Shown: one piece after another, positions 52,401 through 64,000 of the stretch
How the letters are laid out: each line of letters begins with the position of its first letter
How positions within the stretch are numbered: the first letter of the stretch is position 1
NCBI RefSeq assembly: GCF_943734655.1
Contig: NC_071355.1
Span: 243,063,183-243,127,182 of the forward strand
Source: Sabethes cyaneus
Taxonomy: Eukaryota > Arthropoda > Insecta > Diptera > Culicidae
Direction: 5' to 3'
DNA: 64,000 nt
Translations under genes and position numbers: made by a program
Notes under the pieces: model-generated
Seen by the model: the letters and a program-made list of their open reading frames with translations, nothing else
Told to the model about the DNA's origin: nothing
The model's database searches: none

Positions 52401-55400
52401 ACCAGTAAATTTAAAATAGTCCGTTACACTAGTTTGCTGTTGTTCTTTCTTAGTCGAGCCTTTCGCTGCTCTGACCACCACATTAACCGTTAATGGAACT
52501 TTACTCAGTCAAGAGGCCTCAAGTAGAACGTCATTTCGGTCAACGAATTGCCTGATTGCGTCGCATATCAGGCACTTATTACCAGGCGCCTCCTTTCAGA
52601 AAAAAACAACAAACATTTTCACGCATATTTAATGAACCATTTACCTTTAATTACTCCCGGTAGATTCGGAATACCTCTTTTGTTTTATGACAATGCCTCT
52701 AGCGCTCTGGTCCCGGTAGAAGTAGCCTGGAAGGCGTCGAAAGAATATTCCTCTTTCAGCGAGGAGTTAAAATTCATCGCGATTTGTGCCCGGCAGTAAA
52801 AAAACCAACAACACAAAGGTTTAAAACGCCTCCCGTGGTCGTAAAACTCCTCCAGCGCACATCGGCCGGCACACCGGCCGCTGGATGGTGGCTCAAACTA
52901 GGCGTCATTTAACGGCAGCCCCGCAGCACGCATTTCGCCCTTCGACGAAACCGAACGTGGCCCTTTTGTGCTAGTCGACAAACCAAACGCAGTCCATTCT
53001 TAGCATATGTACAAGGATAATTGGCCGATAAGATCCCATTGCGCTAACACTAGGAGCTGTGAAACCGTTTATGGCGAATCAAACTTCTCTCATTCATTGG
53101 AAAAATGCGGGATTTTTTTTTCTCTACTCGCTTGGTTGGAAAAACCGGCCAGCGGAGCCACGTCGTTTATAATTCAACTTTATTAGCAGCAGTTGACTAT
53201 GTGCCGGTTACTGCCTCCATCAACAAAGGCAAATGGTGTAATTTTATGGCATGTGAAGTTGGCAATCTTCATTGAAATCTGTAAACACAATTTGTAATTT
53301 AGAACATCGTTAACGGTGTGATCGTAACTCTAAACGTAACTAAAAGGGTGGCTGAAAAATGTTCTGATTTTCATGTTTTAACGTTTCATGTTCAGGAAGC
53401 CCAAACTTCTGGTCGGCCATCGGACAGCTGGTCAAAGACATCCAGAAGTCATAAACCGAATTCGGAATACATCACACAGCCGTAGAAAGATAAAACATAA
53501 ACTTGCATTCGGTTTAGACACAGTCTGCCGGCATAGATTCAAACTATTGTTGGGGCAGGTGAGTTGGCAGGGACGGAACGGACGAGACGAGCCTCAAAGA
53601 CTGCACAACTTCACACTCACATCTTCCGAACCAGCCGCTGCCAGCAGGCTGGCTGGCTGGCCTTCTTTTATGCGCTGTCTCGTCGTGGTCGACGTCCGAG
53701 ATAAAGATGGTTGAAAGATGCAAAGCGAAAAGGTAGACTAGAATTCAGAAAAAAAAGAACGCCTGCCGGTCGTCGGTCAGTGAAATATATCGGACCGAGT
53801 CCATCTGCATGCGCCTCACAGCAAAAGGAAGTCGAAGTTCGCTTCTGCTGCTCACAAACACACCCAAGTTCCAAGCTCTCTCCAGTCAGTCGAGAAATTC
53901 TTCCGCACGGCCCGAGAACCGGTAAGAACCGCGTGTGCAGCTTGATTGACTTTGATCCCAGCAGCCTTGGTGCCCCCCACCCGATGCCTAAATGAGCGTA
54001 AAGTGCCGAGTTCGAGTCCTGCATCGTTATCTGTTTTTTTTCGCTCTCTCTCCCCGTTCAGTAATCCTCCAAAAAACAGACGGTAAAAGTTTTCGGAAAA
54101 TCAGACTTAAACCTGGAGGAGAAAGGCTGTCAGGGTTACTGCCGGTCAAATGACCATAAATGCAAAAATAAATCTGCTCGGCTCGTTGCCGAATTCCGCG
54201 GCTTCTTTGCCAGCCAGTGGAACCACCCGCCCCTTTTTGAATGGGACACACCGGCGCATAGTGTGACTGCGGTTTCCAAAAGCCGGCCAGAAAGTGCACT
54301 TTGCCACTGCAACGTCCTCAACGCAGAATTTTGGCTCACTGTCCCTTACCTTAATACCGGCTGGAAGCCGGTGGAAACCGAAACGGAGAACAATTCCTTT
54401 GTTATCTGCCTTGGTTTCCACAAGGCGGAGGAATGCATAATCAGTCTCCTTTTCATTTGTTTTCGGTCCACCCGTTTCAGTGGAGTGCCTATGTCCACCG
54501 CGTGTGCACCCGAGGAACTCTTTTTTATCGTTCGATTAGATTCCGTTTCGTTCTTTCCTCCGTTCCCTCGCCATCGTCCTTCCCTCCTGCCACGGGTTGA
54601 CGACTCTTCTTTTGTTGCACGTAACCAACAGAGAGTTCGGAACGGAGTCACTTTTGTCGTCGGTCGGTCCGTCGTTTTGTATCAGTTACAGTTTTCCCGC
54701 TCCCCCACCCACTTTCCGGCTTCGTTCAACCGACACGGCAGACACGGAGTTCAGGCACACAGCACAGTAGCACTTTCGGTGACATTTACCATCAGCAGTA
54801 GACCTCAGTGTTTCCATGCTTCTCCACCCGCGCTCGCTCGCTCACCCCACACCCCACACCTAAATCACTCACAATGCCCACTTCCGAGGGAAGAATTTTC
54901 CACCCGAACATGCTCGGCTGGTGCGCTGTGGTGCAACTTTATGATATGCATGTCGGAGGGAAATGTTTTATGACTCGAATGCAGTCCCACTTCTAGACAC
55001 AAATGAGCACAGACACACAAAGACACCCGAGCCCGGCTGATGCACTAATAGTGGATGCCTAACTCCCCAACCTCCCACCACCCGCCGCGGCCACCCAACC
55101 CGGCTTAGTCTTCAGTTTTTAACGTCCCCAACGAACGAATCCCGGCACACGCAGCCGAACACCAGAAGCACAACTTTTCCATGTAAAAATTACAATATTT
55201 TCCGGCGACTGAAAATGACAGCCCAGTAATATCGGGAGAAGGTTGAACCGTGTGTGCATGTGTGTGTGTGTTGGTGCGCGAAAATCCCACACGATCAGAA
55301 GTCGGTGCATTTTCCATCCACTGCACTGTGAGCCTGACTCCGTTAGGCTCCAGGCTAGGAGAGAGTTTTAACCCAGAAGCCACCTCCACTAACCGGCTAA

Positions 55401-56590
55401 ACGCATCACACAGGCGACAAACGCTTCTTCCCAGTGCCAGAGAGAGCCAAGTTAAATGGGCTTCACTGTCGGATAACGGTGTCACTTTGACAGGCCAGTT
55501 GTCACGTCGGCCGGCCGGCCGGTCGATCGGTAACGTAAATCCACGTCCGGGAAGGTTAATTCCACCGACACAGCTTTGCTGTGATGTGAAAGACATTCCT
55601 GTCCGCCGTACTGTGTCCCCCCGTCGGGTTGTGTTGGTTGCAAGTTCGTGACCCCGTTTTCCAGGAAAGCACTGAGCGTGCGTAATCAAGTGTGACTTGC
55701 GAAGGAAGCGGTAATATTTTGCTTCCGGTTCGGTTCGGAGTTCCGTGGGAAAGTAATGGTCTTCATCAGGATATACCATAATTGCTAGGTGGTAGTGAAC
55801 TCATCTGTGAACATTTTCCTTAATGGCCGAATAATTCTGTACTGATATTTTCTCAAATTTTTACTCCTTTAAAACGGACATTTTATTCCGCAATAAAAAC
55901 TTGTCAAAGTACGACAATGATTGACGCGCCTAACCAAGTAGGCTCGCTGTCCAACGTAAACAATCTGCACGGTGATCGGTCCAGAACGACCGTGAGACAA
56001 AGTGAAAAATTGTATTTATTTTTGCAGCGTCAACACGTCAACACAACAAGTTGTAAAGTGCCATTATTGCAGTTCAAATTACATATGTCGACAAATGAGA
56101 AACGAGTTGATTTTTAAGTGCTGCAATCCCAATAAAAAATCACCGCAAATCAACTGAACCGCGCCACTTAACGTTCGTTCTTATGGAACATGAAGGAAAT
56201 TGCTTGTTAGTACAAGCTTATTGAAGCATTAAAGCATGACAAGCGATTGTACTCTCAAATAGTCAAATATCAATAGTTATATTCTGAACATATTTTGCTT
56301 ATTACCCATTCGAAGCAAATTTCCAACTCACAAATTCTGGCTCTGAGGTTCTAAAAGCGAATCCTGTCCACTGATGTTAAAGTTTACGGAGGTTTAAAAC
56401 AGTCACTATAACGATTCTCTTCGTAGCAGTAAACTCAAGCTGATTTCAAAGCTATGCTCAATCAAGTTGATTTTCTTGGCTGAACCCGCAACGGTTTGAG
56501 TTTACAGTTCTGATTTATTTTCGATCTCATCTAATACATCGAAACTAAGTTAAAAATAAGAAAGGAACACTCGGAGAAGCAATCCTTGTA
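52401..56590. other. No gene recognised; GC-rich at 53.5-55.7 kb
   Basis: The longest ORFs are 54263-54973 (+, 236 codons) and 55105-55779 (-, 224 codons). Neither shows a domain or a sensible hydrophobic pattern. Both are rich in Arg, Ser, Pro and His, as in chance translation of GC-rich DNA. ATCAGTTACAG near 54678 resembles an insect initiator, so a promoter or non-coding exon of a gene outside the window is possible. The stretch 55780-56590 is AT-rich and empty. Confidence 0.45.
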
Positions 56591-56655
56591 CCGTTTCAGC
56601 GTTCCGCAGGGAAGTAATACGAGACTACTTCTCTTTAATATAGCGACTTTCGATA
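56591..56655 (+). mobile_element. Short LINE reverse-transcriptase fragment
   Basis: SVPQGSNTRLLLFNIATF matches the GVPQGS-LGPLLF-I block. Neighbouring blocks were not found, so only a short scrap survives. Confidence 0.65.
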
Positions 56656-58009
56656 GAAAAAGTTCCATTTTTGACCACTTTTTCCAGCAATGATGGTCGT
56701 TCATTAGTGAAAACTCGACCAATGATGTCCTTCCGCACGCATCAATCGCCTGCGATTTGTCACAAATTCTACAACAACAGTGGCTTCTCACGGTCCCACA
56801 AGAGCTACTGCAACGATATTAAATCACATGATCTTAATTTTTTGAATTCACGAGTCCATCACGCAACGTTATTCAATAGGCAAATTTTTCCTCCTATAAA
56901 TCAATCTTCTTCCTGTTTTGTAAATTCATGACGTTTTCCATATAAACTAAGGAATTTAATCTCGGTTAGTAGTGATAACCAATATCAATTGTTTTATTTA
57001 ATGAAAGATCATCAGAAGAATAATAGACTGTTTTTTTTATAAATTTTAATTTATTGTAACTATCTTAGTCGCATGGACCGACTTTACAGAAGTTAGGAGA
57101 AGAAGGAGGTAGAAAATAGAAAAGTTTAAAAATAGAACTTAAAGTGCTATTTTATAAATTGTTCACAAACTTTCTTTAGAAGCTGCTTAGTGTTCTGTGC
57201 AGCAGGCTTGAGGCAACTTTAAAGTTCGGTTAATTGCAGGTAAAGCTGCTTAGCAGGCTATAGATCCGTAGACATAAGGCTTGTTAACCTTCCTAAGACA
57301 CCATTATCCGAACTGTCAGTTACTTTCAAGTTGCAAGTTGAACTTTCAAGCTGATATGTTGAACCGTCAAGTTGCTACAAATATTAATGGTACTTCATTA
57401 CTTTATTGAGAATGTAGCGTCTGATTGTTCAGCAATAAAGTTCTACGGAACTAAATTTGAACCAAACATAAACTTCCAAGTTCGTTTCTTAAGTGAAATT
57501 CAAACTTTTGGTTGCTTCGGGCGTGCAATGTGGCATGTTGTTGTTGAAAGCGCAATTCCTTCACATTAGGGGATCTCGATTGTGGTACAAAACAGTCGGT
57601 AGGCCAGGCATGACCCTACAGAGGGTATCTTTTGCTGTTACATTAGGACTGGCATCATTTCTGTAGTAAATCGAACCGTGTTCTATATATCTTCACAGGA
57701 AGGCAAATTTTGAGGATAGTTCCAAGGAAGATTTCTAGTCTATCGATCCAAATTTCTTAATACGGGCACAAACAATATCAAACAATCCCAACTTGGGATT
57801 CCCAAGTAAAATTTTGAACGGACTAGCAAACGCTATAAAGCTTCAAAGTAAAGGAGATCAGTGAGCTCCTCACGTGCTATTCCATAAATAAACTCAACTG
57901 ATCAATGTAACTAACGACCCAACATTTTAACCCAACACTCTCACAGCAATCGCTGAGTAAATTTAAATTTTTTTTGTAGTTTTAAGCAATCCTTAATCTC
58001 CCAGATAAC
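56656..58009. other. AT-rich intergenic, nothing recognised
   Basis: No gene, RNA or element end was found. Confidence 0.5.
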
Positions 58010-58210
58010 AAGTTATATTTTCTGCTCGTTAGCGTCAAACTGTCTTCTGGTCAACAATCAGCGTTGCACCATTTACGGGTACCGGGAATAACAGAGGGCC
58101 TAAATTACTACCCTGTGGCGCACCTGACTGGTTCGTAAATGTAATAGATTGTAACAGTATCGATAAGCGTATGATTCCAGCCACTTGCAGATCCTTTTAG
58201 TGCTGCCAAG
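58010..58210 (-). mobile_element. LINE reverse-transcriptase relic
   Basis: The minus-strand translation at about 58055-58122 is GAPQGSNLGPLLFPVPVNGA, the PQGS-LGPLLF-VND block. Upstream on that strand a decayed W-SYL-like stretch is visible to about 58200. Confidence 0.78.
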
Positions 58211-58299
58211 CGTATTGCTCATTTACAGTGTCGCAGCGTGCGGTTGACCAAACTGGCCTCCGTCAAGAACGCTAGCTTTAGGGGGCGGCCTGGAAGGTC

Positions 58300-58490
58300 A
58301 AGGCCGTCACAATGTCACGCAACGGTTCTGGAACCAAATCTAGAATCTGGTTCCAAAATCTGATAAAAAAATGTGGTCTGAAACATAGTCCACAATCTAG
58401 TTCAAAATTTGTTCCAAAATCTGGAACAAAATTTGATAAAATATAGTACAGATCCAAAATATGGTTTAGATCCAGAATCTAGTTCAAATT
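58300..58490. repeat. 12-bp minisatellite block, start
   Basis: After CGTCACAATGTCACGCAACG (about 58305), units like CCAAAATCTGAT and CCAGAATCTAGTT follow, matching the block at the window start. Confidence 0.8.
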
Positions 58491-59685
58491 GATTTGATTG
58501 ATTGAATTGATTGATTGATTGATTTGATTTTGCTCAAATTAGTACTTTAATCTGGTGAATTTGGGTCAATTTCGGCTTGCATTTGGATCAGTAAGGGTTT
58601 GAATATGACACATTTTGCGCATAAACTTGGGTCAATTTAGGATTGAATTTGAATGTAAGTCAATCTGCGCTTAGGATTGTGTCTACTTGAGCTTGAAATG
58701 TGGTTTCAATTTGGGTTAAATTTGGCTCGAAATTGGGTCATTTTCGGTTTGAATTTGACCCTATTTGGGCTTGATATTGGGTAAATTTCAGTTTGAATTG
58801 AATTGATTTTTGATAAATTTCAAATTATATATTTGATATTATATTTGATTAAATTTGAGCTTGATTTTAGACCAATGCGCATTTAAATGACGGTCATTTT
58901 GGGCGTGAATTTGGGTTGATTTAGGTTTGAATTGGACCCTATCTGAGCATGAATTGTGCACAATTGAATTTGGGTTAGTGTGGTTTTCAATACAGGTCAA
59001 TCTGGGGTTCTCGGAAAATTTGGACTTCGTTTTGGTCAATTTGGGCTTCAATTTGGGTCATTTAAGCTTATTTTTGGACTTGTTTTGGTTTAATTTGCAC
59101 ATGTTTTAGTTCAATTCTGGTTGGAATTTAGTCCAGTTTTGGTTGTCTTTGGGTCAATTTAAGCTTGATTTTGCTTCAATTCATACTTTAATCTGGCGAA
59201 TTTGGGTCACTTTCAGCTTGAATTTAGGTCACTTTCGGCTTGAATTTGGGTCACTTTCGGCTTGAATTTGGGTTACTTTCGGCTTGAATGTGGGTTAATT
59301 GAAATTTGAATTTGGATCAGTGTGAGTTTGAATATGGCTTTGGGTCGATTTCAGTTTGAATTTGTGTCAATTTAGACTTGTATTTAAGTCATTTTACGCT
59401 TTGGGATTGTGTCAAATTAGGCTCGAATTTGGGTCAATTTGTGCTTGAATTTGGGTCAATTTAGGCTTGAATTTGATCCAATTTGGACTTGTATTTAAGT
59501 CATTTTGCGATTAGGATCCAGTTAATTTAAGCTTGAATTTTAGTTTAAATTTCTGAATATTTTGTGTAAAATTTTGGAAAAATTTGGCTTCAAATTGGGT
59601 CAATTTCAGTTTGAATTTGGGTCATTTTGGGCTTGAATTTGAGTAAACTGGGGTTTGAATTTAGGTCAATTTGACATGACTTTTC
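58491..59685. repeat. Minisatellite (GAATTTGGGTCAATTT type)
   Basis: It begins with TTGATTGAT units (58491-58525). It then continues for more than 1.1 kb with variants of GCTTGAATTTGGGTCAATTT, with the cleanest spacing near 59220-59290 (about 22-24 bp). It lies between two runs of the 12-bp minisatellite. Confidence 0.88.
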
Positions 59686-59905
59686 AGGTCCAGAGCCTGG
59701 TCCAAAATTTGGTCTGGTTCCAAAATCTGATTAAAATCTGTTAAAGATGTGGTTCAAAATCTGATCCAGAATCTGATGCAGGTCTAGAAGCTGGATTTAA
59801 AACCTAATCCAACATCTGATCCAAAATCTGATAAAAAATCTGATCACAAGTGTGGTTCACAATTTGGTCCAGAATCTAGTCCATATTTGGAGGACTAACT
59901 TTCCC
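59686..59905. repeat. 12-bp minisatellite block, continued
   Basis: CCAAAATCTGAT and CCAGAATCTGATG units resume after the GAATTTGGGTCA array. Confidence 0.8.
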
Positions 59906-60205
59906 ATAAATATGTACCTCTTATAGACGGCAGATAACCAACAGAAGACATTTAATTCCTTAACACTAAAGACAAACGACTAAGAACGGTCAATATTGTA
60001 TGTACAATCTAAAATAATAATAATTTACATCTAACTAACAAGACACTTTCTAGCAATTCTTGAAAAGGGTTTAAATATAAAGACGAAACGTCGGAAAGAA
60101 TTAAAAAAAACTGTTCTGATTTCTACAAAAGACTGAAAAACTGGATAAATAGTAAAAATTAACATCGAAAAGACACCAATCGATGGAATACATTTTATAC
60201 ATAAC
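59906..60205. other. Unique AT-rich spacer inside the minisatellite
   Basis: About 300 bp without the repeat motif separates two runs. It may be an insertion, but I saw no element ends. Confidence 0.5.
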
Positions 60206-60715
60206 TAGTCCATATCTGTTCCAAAATCTGAATCAAAAGTTGATAAAAAATGTGGATATGGTCCAGGTTCGAAATTTGTTGTAAAACGTGATCCAAAATC
60301 TGGTTGGTAGTTTAACAACTGTTCAAAATAGTGTGGCCCAAACTTTGCTCCAGATTCAAAATCTGGCCGAAAACAACCTGATCAAAACTGTGGTCCAAAA
60401 TCTGGCTTGAAACCTGGTCCAGTTCCGGAATCTGATTCAATATTTGGTCCAAAATCTGACCCACAATCTGGCCCGAAATCTTATCAAAAATGTAATCCAA
60501 AATCTGGCCCAGAATCTAGTCCAAATCTGTTTCAAAATTGGTTACAAAATTGGATGCAAAGCCCGATAAAAACTGTGCTTCATAAGTTAATGCATCTGGT
60601 TCAGCATCTGGTTGGTGGTACCAAACTTGGAAGGAACACTGATTAAGGACACGAGGTAGTGCTGATGAGGGTCTTCGCCAAGGGTGCCTCAATGTCACGC
60701 TACCGGTCTGCTCAT
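60206..60715. repeat. 12-bp minisatellite block, end
   Basis: CCAAAATCTGGCCC and CCAGTTCCGGAATCTGAT units run to about 60610. A closing sequence with GAACACTGATTAAGGACACG and CCTCAATGTCACGCTACCGG follows. The same kind of closing sequence ends the block at the window start (about 2050-2110). Confidence 0.82.
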
Positions 60716-60790
60716 TTATAATGGTTTTTATGACCAAAATTGCTCATAAAAACCCCAATAAGAGTACAATAAAACTCACATCTTTACTTT
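60716..60790. mobile_element. Truncated 108-bp-type MITE
   Basis: TATAATGGTTTTTATGACC, AAAATTG and AATAAGAGTACAATAAAACT match the centre and right half of the palindromic MITE family. The outer left arm is absent and the right end is worn. Confidence 0.7.
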
Positions 60791-61189
60791 TGTTGGTTAC
60801 TCGAATTATGTCGATATGAAATGGACGAAGAGAACGAAGCTTCTCGAACTTATCTAGATGAAAACGAAGTGCGAAAAAATAGAAATAATTAGACGAAGTG
60901 AGCGTTTAACAAGATTTCACCTTCATTGTACGAAGCTTAGGCAAAAAAATTAAAAAACCATTCTCCCTTTCTGTACCTTTATAGGTTAGGTTAGACAAAA
61001 TTTTTATATAAAACCAACTGCAAAACTAATGACTGAGAAAAGGGCTGCGCCTAGGACTTCCATTCGCTGCGTGAGCAATACATAAAACTGAACACTTTAT
61101 GTAAAACAACCAGTCGGGAATGCTCTTTTCCGATTAATTCCCATGAATCTTTTGCGACGAAGTCGTCCACGATGATCAAGCGAGTCAGG
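60791..61189. other. AT-rich intergenic, nothing recognised
   Basis: Only A-rich sequence with repeated ACGAAG words near 60825-60900. Confidence 0.5.
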
Positions 61190-61900
61190 CTGCTTGCAAT
61201 GTTCCACTAATGACTGGAAAATGTTCTCGCAAGCCGCCTCAAATCTTAAATCTGTGGCTCGGTATGGTATTCCGTCAGGGTTTTTAAAAAAGCACCTTGA
61301 AGACCTCAAGCGGGGTATTTTCGCTTGGATGGAAGATCGCCAATATGATTCCCGTTCACGAAAAAGCGGAAGTGGATAGATGTAAACAACCAGCGACGAA
61401 ACTCGTCATAGATTCGTCACAGGTAGATCAACCACTACAATTCTCCTATGTCTCAAACATATGTTGCATAAAGCTTAGCAGATCCCGTCACAAATGGATC
61501 TAATCTAATCTGATTTGCTTGCGGCGTTTGACAAAATCAGTCATGATACTGGTAATTGCTAAATTGGAAAGACTCGGTATCACCGGCAGTGTATTGTGTT
61601 GATTCCGTTCCTACCGCGTAGGTCGTAAACTAATTGTGACAGTTGAGGGCTTTCAATCAAGTGTGTTTGCGGACTAGACTGAAGTCGTTCAAGGTAGCCA
61701 CTCAGGACCGTTAATCTTGTACTCAAAGGTCCTCGTTTATCTTTCGCCGACGATTTGAAGATTTACTTTAAGATACGCTTTTTGAGATACGAATTGGTGC
61801 AACCTGAAGTGCATGCTCGTAAATCCTGAAAAACTTCGTCGATTTTTGAGGGTATTCATTCTCAGAAGTCTGCATCGGTGTGTAGACCCCTACCTATCTT
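61190..61900 (+). mobile_element. LINE reverse-transcriptase relic (Jockey-like)
   Basis: In order on the plus strand are GVFSLGWKIANMIPVHEKAE (61310-61370), LLAAFDKISHD (about 61517-61550), a decayed VVQGSHSGPL block (about 61685-61715) and FADDLKIYFKIR (about 61742-61778). Then WCNLKCMLVNPEK follows the catalytic block. The order fits one Jockey-type element, but every block lies in a different or interrupted frame. Confidence 0.85.
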
Positions 61901-62229
61901 TTTTCCACCGTCCGGCAGTGATATTATGGAAAAGGTAACTGCAGTGATGCTTACTCTTTCCAATCATCTTAGTGTCGGGCTATAGAAGGTGATAGCTCAA
62001 CTGACAGTCCAAAGACCCATCAAGAATGACCGCGCACTTGCAGCGCATCCAGGCGTCATTGTTCTGTCAGCAAACCCAACAAGAAAGTAATACTAGAATC
62101 AAATGGATTTTATTATTTATTTTGGACTTTTAACCCATTTGGTATGTTCTTACCAAAGGAGTCGAAACGGATATAATTTTATCGCGGAATTCAGCTGAAA
62201 TAGGGAATATGATCCCGACGTTTCGTCGG
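61901..62229. other. Junction between two convergent LINE relics
   Basis: No motif could be assigned with certainty. It may hold decayed 3' ends of one or both neighbours. Confidence 0.4.
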
Positions 62230-62990
62230 TATTTGGCTTCTCCTGAAAACATAGTTCTGAACCCATCATAAGTCCAAGGTCACGTAAAACGTTTGATCTC
62301 TTAATTTCTTCCTTTCCTAGTCTGTATCTCCATTAAATTAAGTTCTTTTTCCCCGTCACCGTAATTACAGAGCATTTCGCCACGTTAATGATCATGAAAT
62401 TACGTTGGCACCAGCCGTAAAACCTGTCGATGACTTTTTATATCAACTGACAGTCTGTGAAAGCACTGATAGTCCAGAAGATTTTGATTTTCGGTAGCTT
62501 ACGAAACCTTCCGGTAGCATATGGTAGTGGTAGCGGTCATTGAAGAAAATGACAAACAACAATGGTCCTAAATTACTGCCTTGTGAGATACCTGAGGGAT
62601 TATGAAATTCATCTGACTCCATTGATCCCAATTTGTTGCACAGTCGTCGTTTAATCAGATACGACTCGAGCCAGCAGACAAAGTTTGATGGCACACCTAG
62701 ACGAACGAGTTTGGCAAGCTGAATATGGCGGTTGACTCAATCAAAGGCTGCGTTAAAGTCGGTGTATATCCATGGATGATCCCTGGAGGTAAGACACAGT
62801 GACTAGAACTGGACTAGATTGGTAACGGTAGATCTTCCAGGAAAGAATCCTATTCGGTCTGGGGAAATATATGATTTCGCAGCTCTAAAAAGTTCTTTGG
62901 TTACAAGTACTTCAAAAAGCTTAGATGTGACAAATAAAGAGGCTATCTATCTACTATCCACGGTAGTTAGATACTTTGCATTTATCATCC
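62230..62990 (-). mobile_element. LINE reverse-transcriptase relic, best-preserved copy
   Basis: On the minus strand most blocks share one frame with few stops: TSKLFEVLVTKELF (near 62920), GFFPGRSTVTNLVQF (about 62815-62860), IYTDFNAAFD (about 62740-62770), GISQGSNLGPLLFVIFFND (about 62550-62605) and INVAKCSVITVTGKKNLI (about 62335-62393), then LRDLGLMM. The order is that of a Jockey-clade enzyme. The YADD block between PQGS and SKC is not visible, and stops interrupt the frame, so it is inactive. Confidence 0.9.
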
Positions 62991-64000
62991 TTTCTCAGTA
63001 TCTTTCTTCATTACTGATTTCTTCCTGTATCCCAGGAAAACTGTTTGTGATAGGGACAGATTCAAGATTGACCTTAAACGGGTGCTGAGAATATCGGTGA
63101 ACTTTCAAAATTGGAATCAAAAATTGGAAATACATTCGACCGACAATTGAGAGTTTCTGGATTTACGTCTTTCCTCTCTAGACAATATTTTTTCATAATC
63201 CGTACCATATTTTCCAATTCTTTTAATTTCCATTCCTTACGAAAATGTTCTCTCCTTCCTAAAAAATTTGAAATAGCTTGGTTAGCAAAACAAGGCAAGG
63301 AAAAATTACCTCGAATTTCGTAAAACCGGCTTTATCAGCTAAGCTTAAGTAAACTGATAAATCGAAAGTTGTTCGATCTTGAATGGACCCATAAATCAGC
63401 AGTGAAACCTTTACCTTCCAAGCACCAAATTATCGCTTCAAATAGCCCTTTCAATGCAAACAAAAATCGTAATGCAACGCGAAGCGCACGGGCACCGAAG
63501 CTTTCCCGTAGTAGATGAAACGGATCCGTTTCTACCGTACCTGCCGGTCTAACCAGCTCCTCGAGGAGTTCTTCCCACGCTGCTGCTGCTGCTGCTGCTC
63601 TGCAGCAGGTTGGCGGCCCTGACCGCGTCAGCAAACGGATGAACGGTACCTGGTCGAGAGTCCCCCACCCATCGCATCGCTTCCCTTGGCAGAAAGATTC
63701 TACTAATTATTATTTTCGCTTCAAATTTGAACAGAATTAAGTTCCCCGAAACGAAGAGGAAGTTTCCAGAGCGCAAACACTGTTGGGCTGTGCTGAGAGG
63801 TACGGTGCGCGAAAATCAAAATAATCGGCAATAATAGCACACTTGGCATTGCTGCTTACCTGCTTGCCTGCCTTGCTTCCCACTACTCCGGAACGGAAGA
63901 TTGGACCTAAAAGAGATGGGTTCATTCGGTAGTTAACGTTTCGGGGGTTGTTGTTTTTGTTTCGGGGTAAGGGTTGTTGATCCGCAACATCTTGCCTGGT
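62991..64000. other. No gene recognised at the window end
   Basis: The stretch 62991-63330 is AT-rich and could be an upstream part of the minus-strand LINE, but no motif shows it. The stretch 63330-64000 is GC-richer, with a CTG run at 63580-63599 and short ORFs on both strands without domains. Confidence 0.45.

Noticed and set aside
53960..54030. GAGTTCGAGTCCTGC taken as a tRNA B box
   Set aside because: No matching A box, acceptor stem or cloverleaf could be placed upstream, so no tRNA gene is called.
54263..54973. 236-codon ORF on the plus strand
   Set aside because: It has no domain, no sensible hydrophobic pattern, and an Arg/Ser/Pro/His-rich composition. It lies in GC-rich DNA with equally long ORFs on other frames and strands, so chance is the better explanation.
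55105..55779. 224-codon ORF on the minus strand
   Set aside because: There is no recognisable motif, another long ORF runs on the opposite strand (55250-55651), and a GTGTGTGTG run lies inside. Not supported as a gene.

Overview
The window is from an insect nuclear genome, most likely a mosquito or a close dipteran relative (inference). The grounds are one clearly recognisable insect gene (ephrin), very long AT-rich flanks without bacterial-style gene packing, and dense decayed mobile elements: Jockey-like LINEs, a tRNA-derived SINE, mariner, Helitron, piggyBac-type and foldback MITEs. No rRNA, tRNA, CRISPR or prokaryotic operon was seen.

The only protein-coding gene I can support is ephrin at 28859-30202 (+). 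It is one uninterrupted 447-codon coding exon holding an N-terminal hydrophobic segment, the ephrin receptor-binding domain, a long Asn/Ser/Gly-rich stalk and a C-terminal hydrophobic segment. About 2.8 kb upstream (26.0-28.86 kb) has the look of an insect promoter and 5' leader: GAGAG clusters, candidate splice donors and a 4-codon upstream ORF whose stop overlaps the ephrin start. A short 3' UTR and GC-rich sequence follow.

The rest is intergenic or intronic sequence built from repeats. 1-2.2 kb: degenerate 12-bp minisatellite. 4.9-9.6 kb: two LINE reverse-transcriptase relics around a CTGT array that was split by two MITEs, one of which was split again by a 2.1-kb non-autonomous Helitron. 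13.2-17 kb: two families of terminal-inverted-repeat elements. 19.4 kb: a SINE. 20.8-21.8 kb: a foldback element split by a 3' LINE fragment. 22.7-23.2 kb: a piggyBac-type MITE. 33.6-34.7 kb: a foldback repeat. 35.4-38.0 kb: a cluster of LINE, mariner, MITE and two SINEs, partly nested. 40.2-40.5 kb: an intact copy of the MITE found split at 5.2-7.65 kb. 46.5-51.2 kb: a transposase relic, a LINE relic, and inverted and direct duplications. 56.6-63.0 kb: LINE relics on both strands and a second minisatellite block like the one at the window start.

The best signal in the window is its nested-insertion history. Four insertions can be read exactly from empty sites or target duplications: the Helitron in a MITE, a LINE in a foldback, a SINE in mariner, and a MITE in the same mariner. 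No new multi-gene system was found, and no long ORF other than ephrin is convincing.
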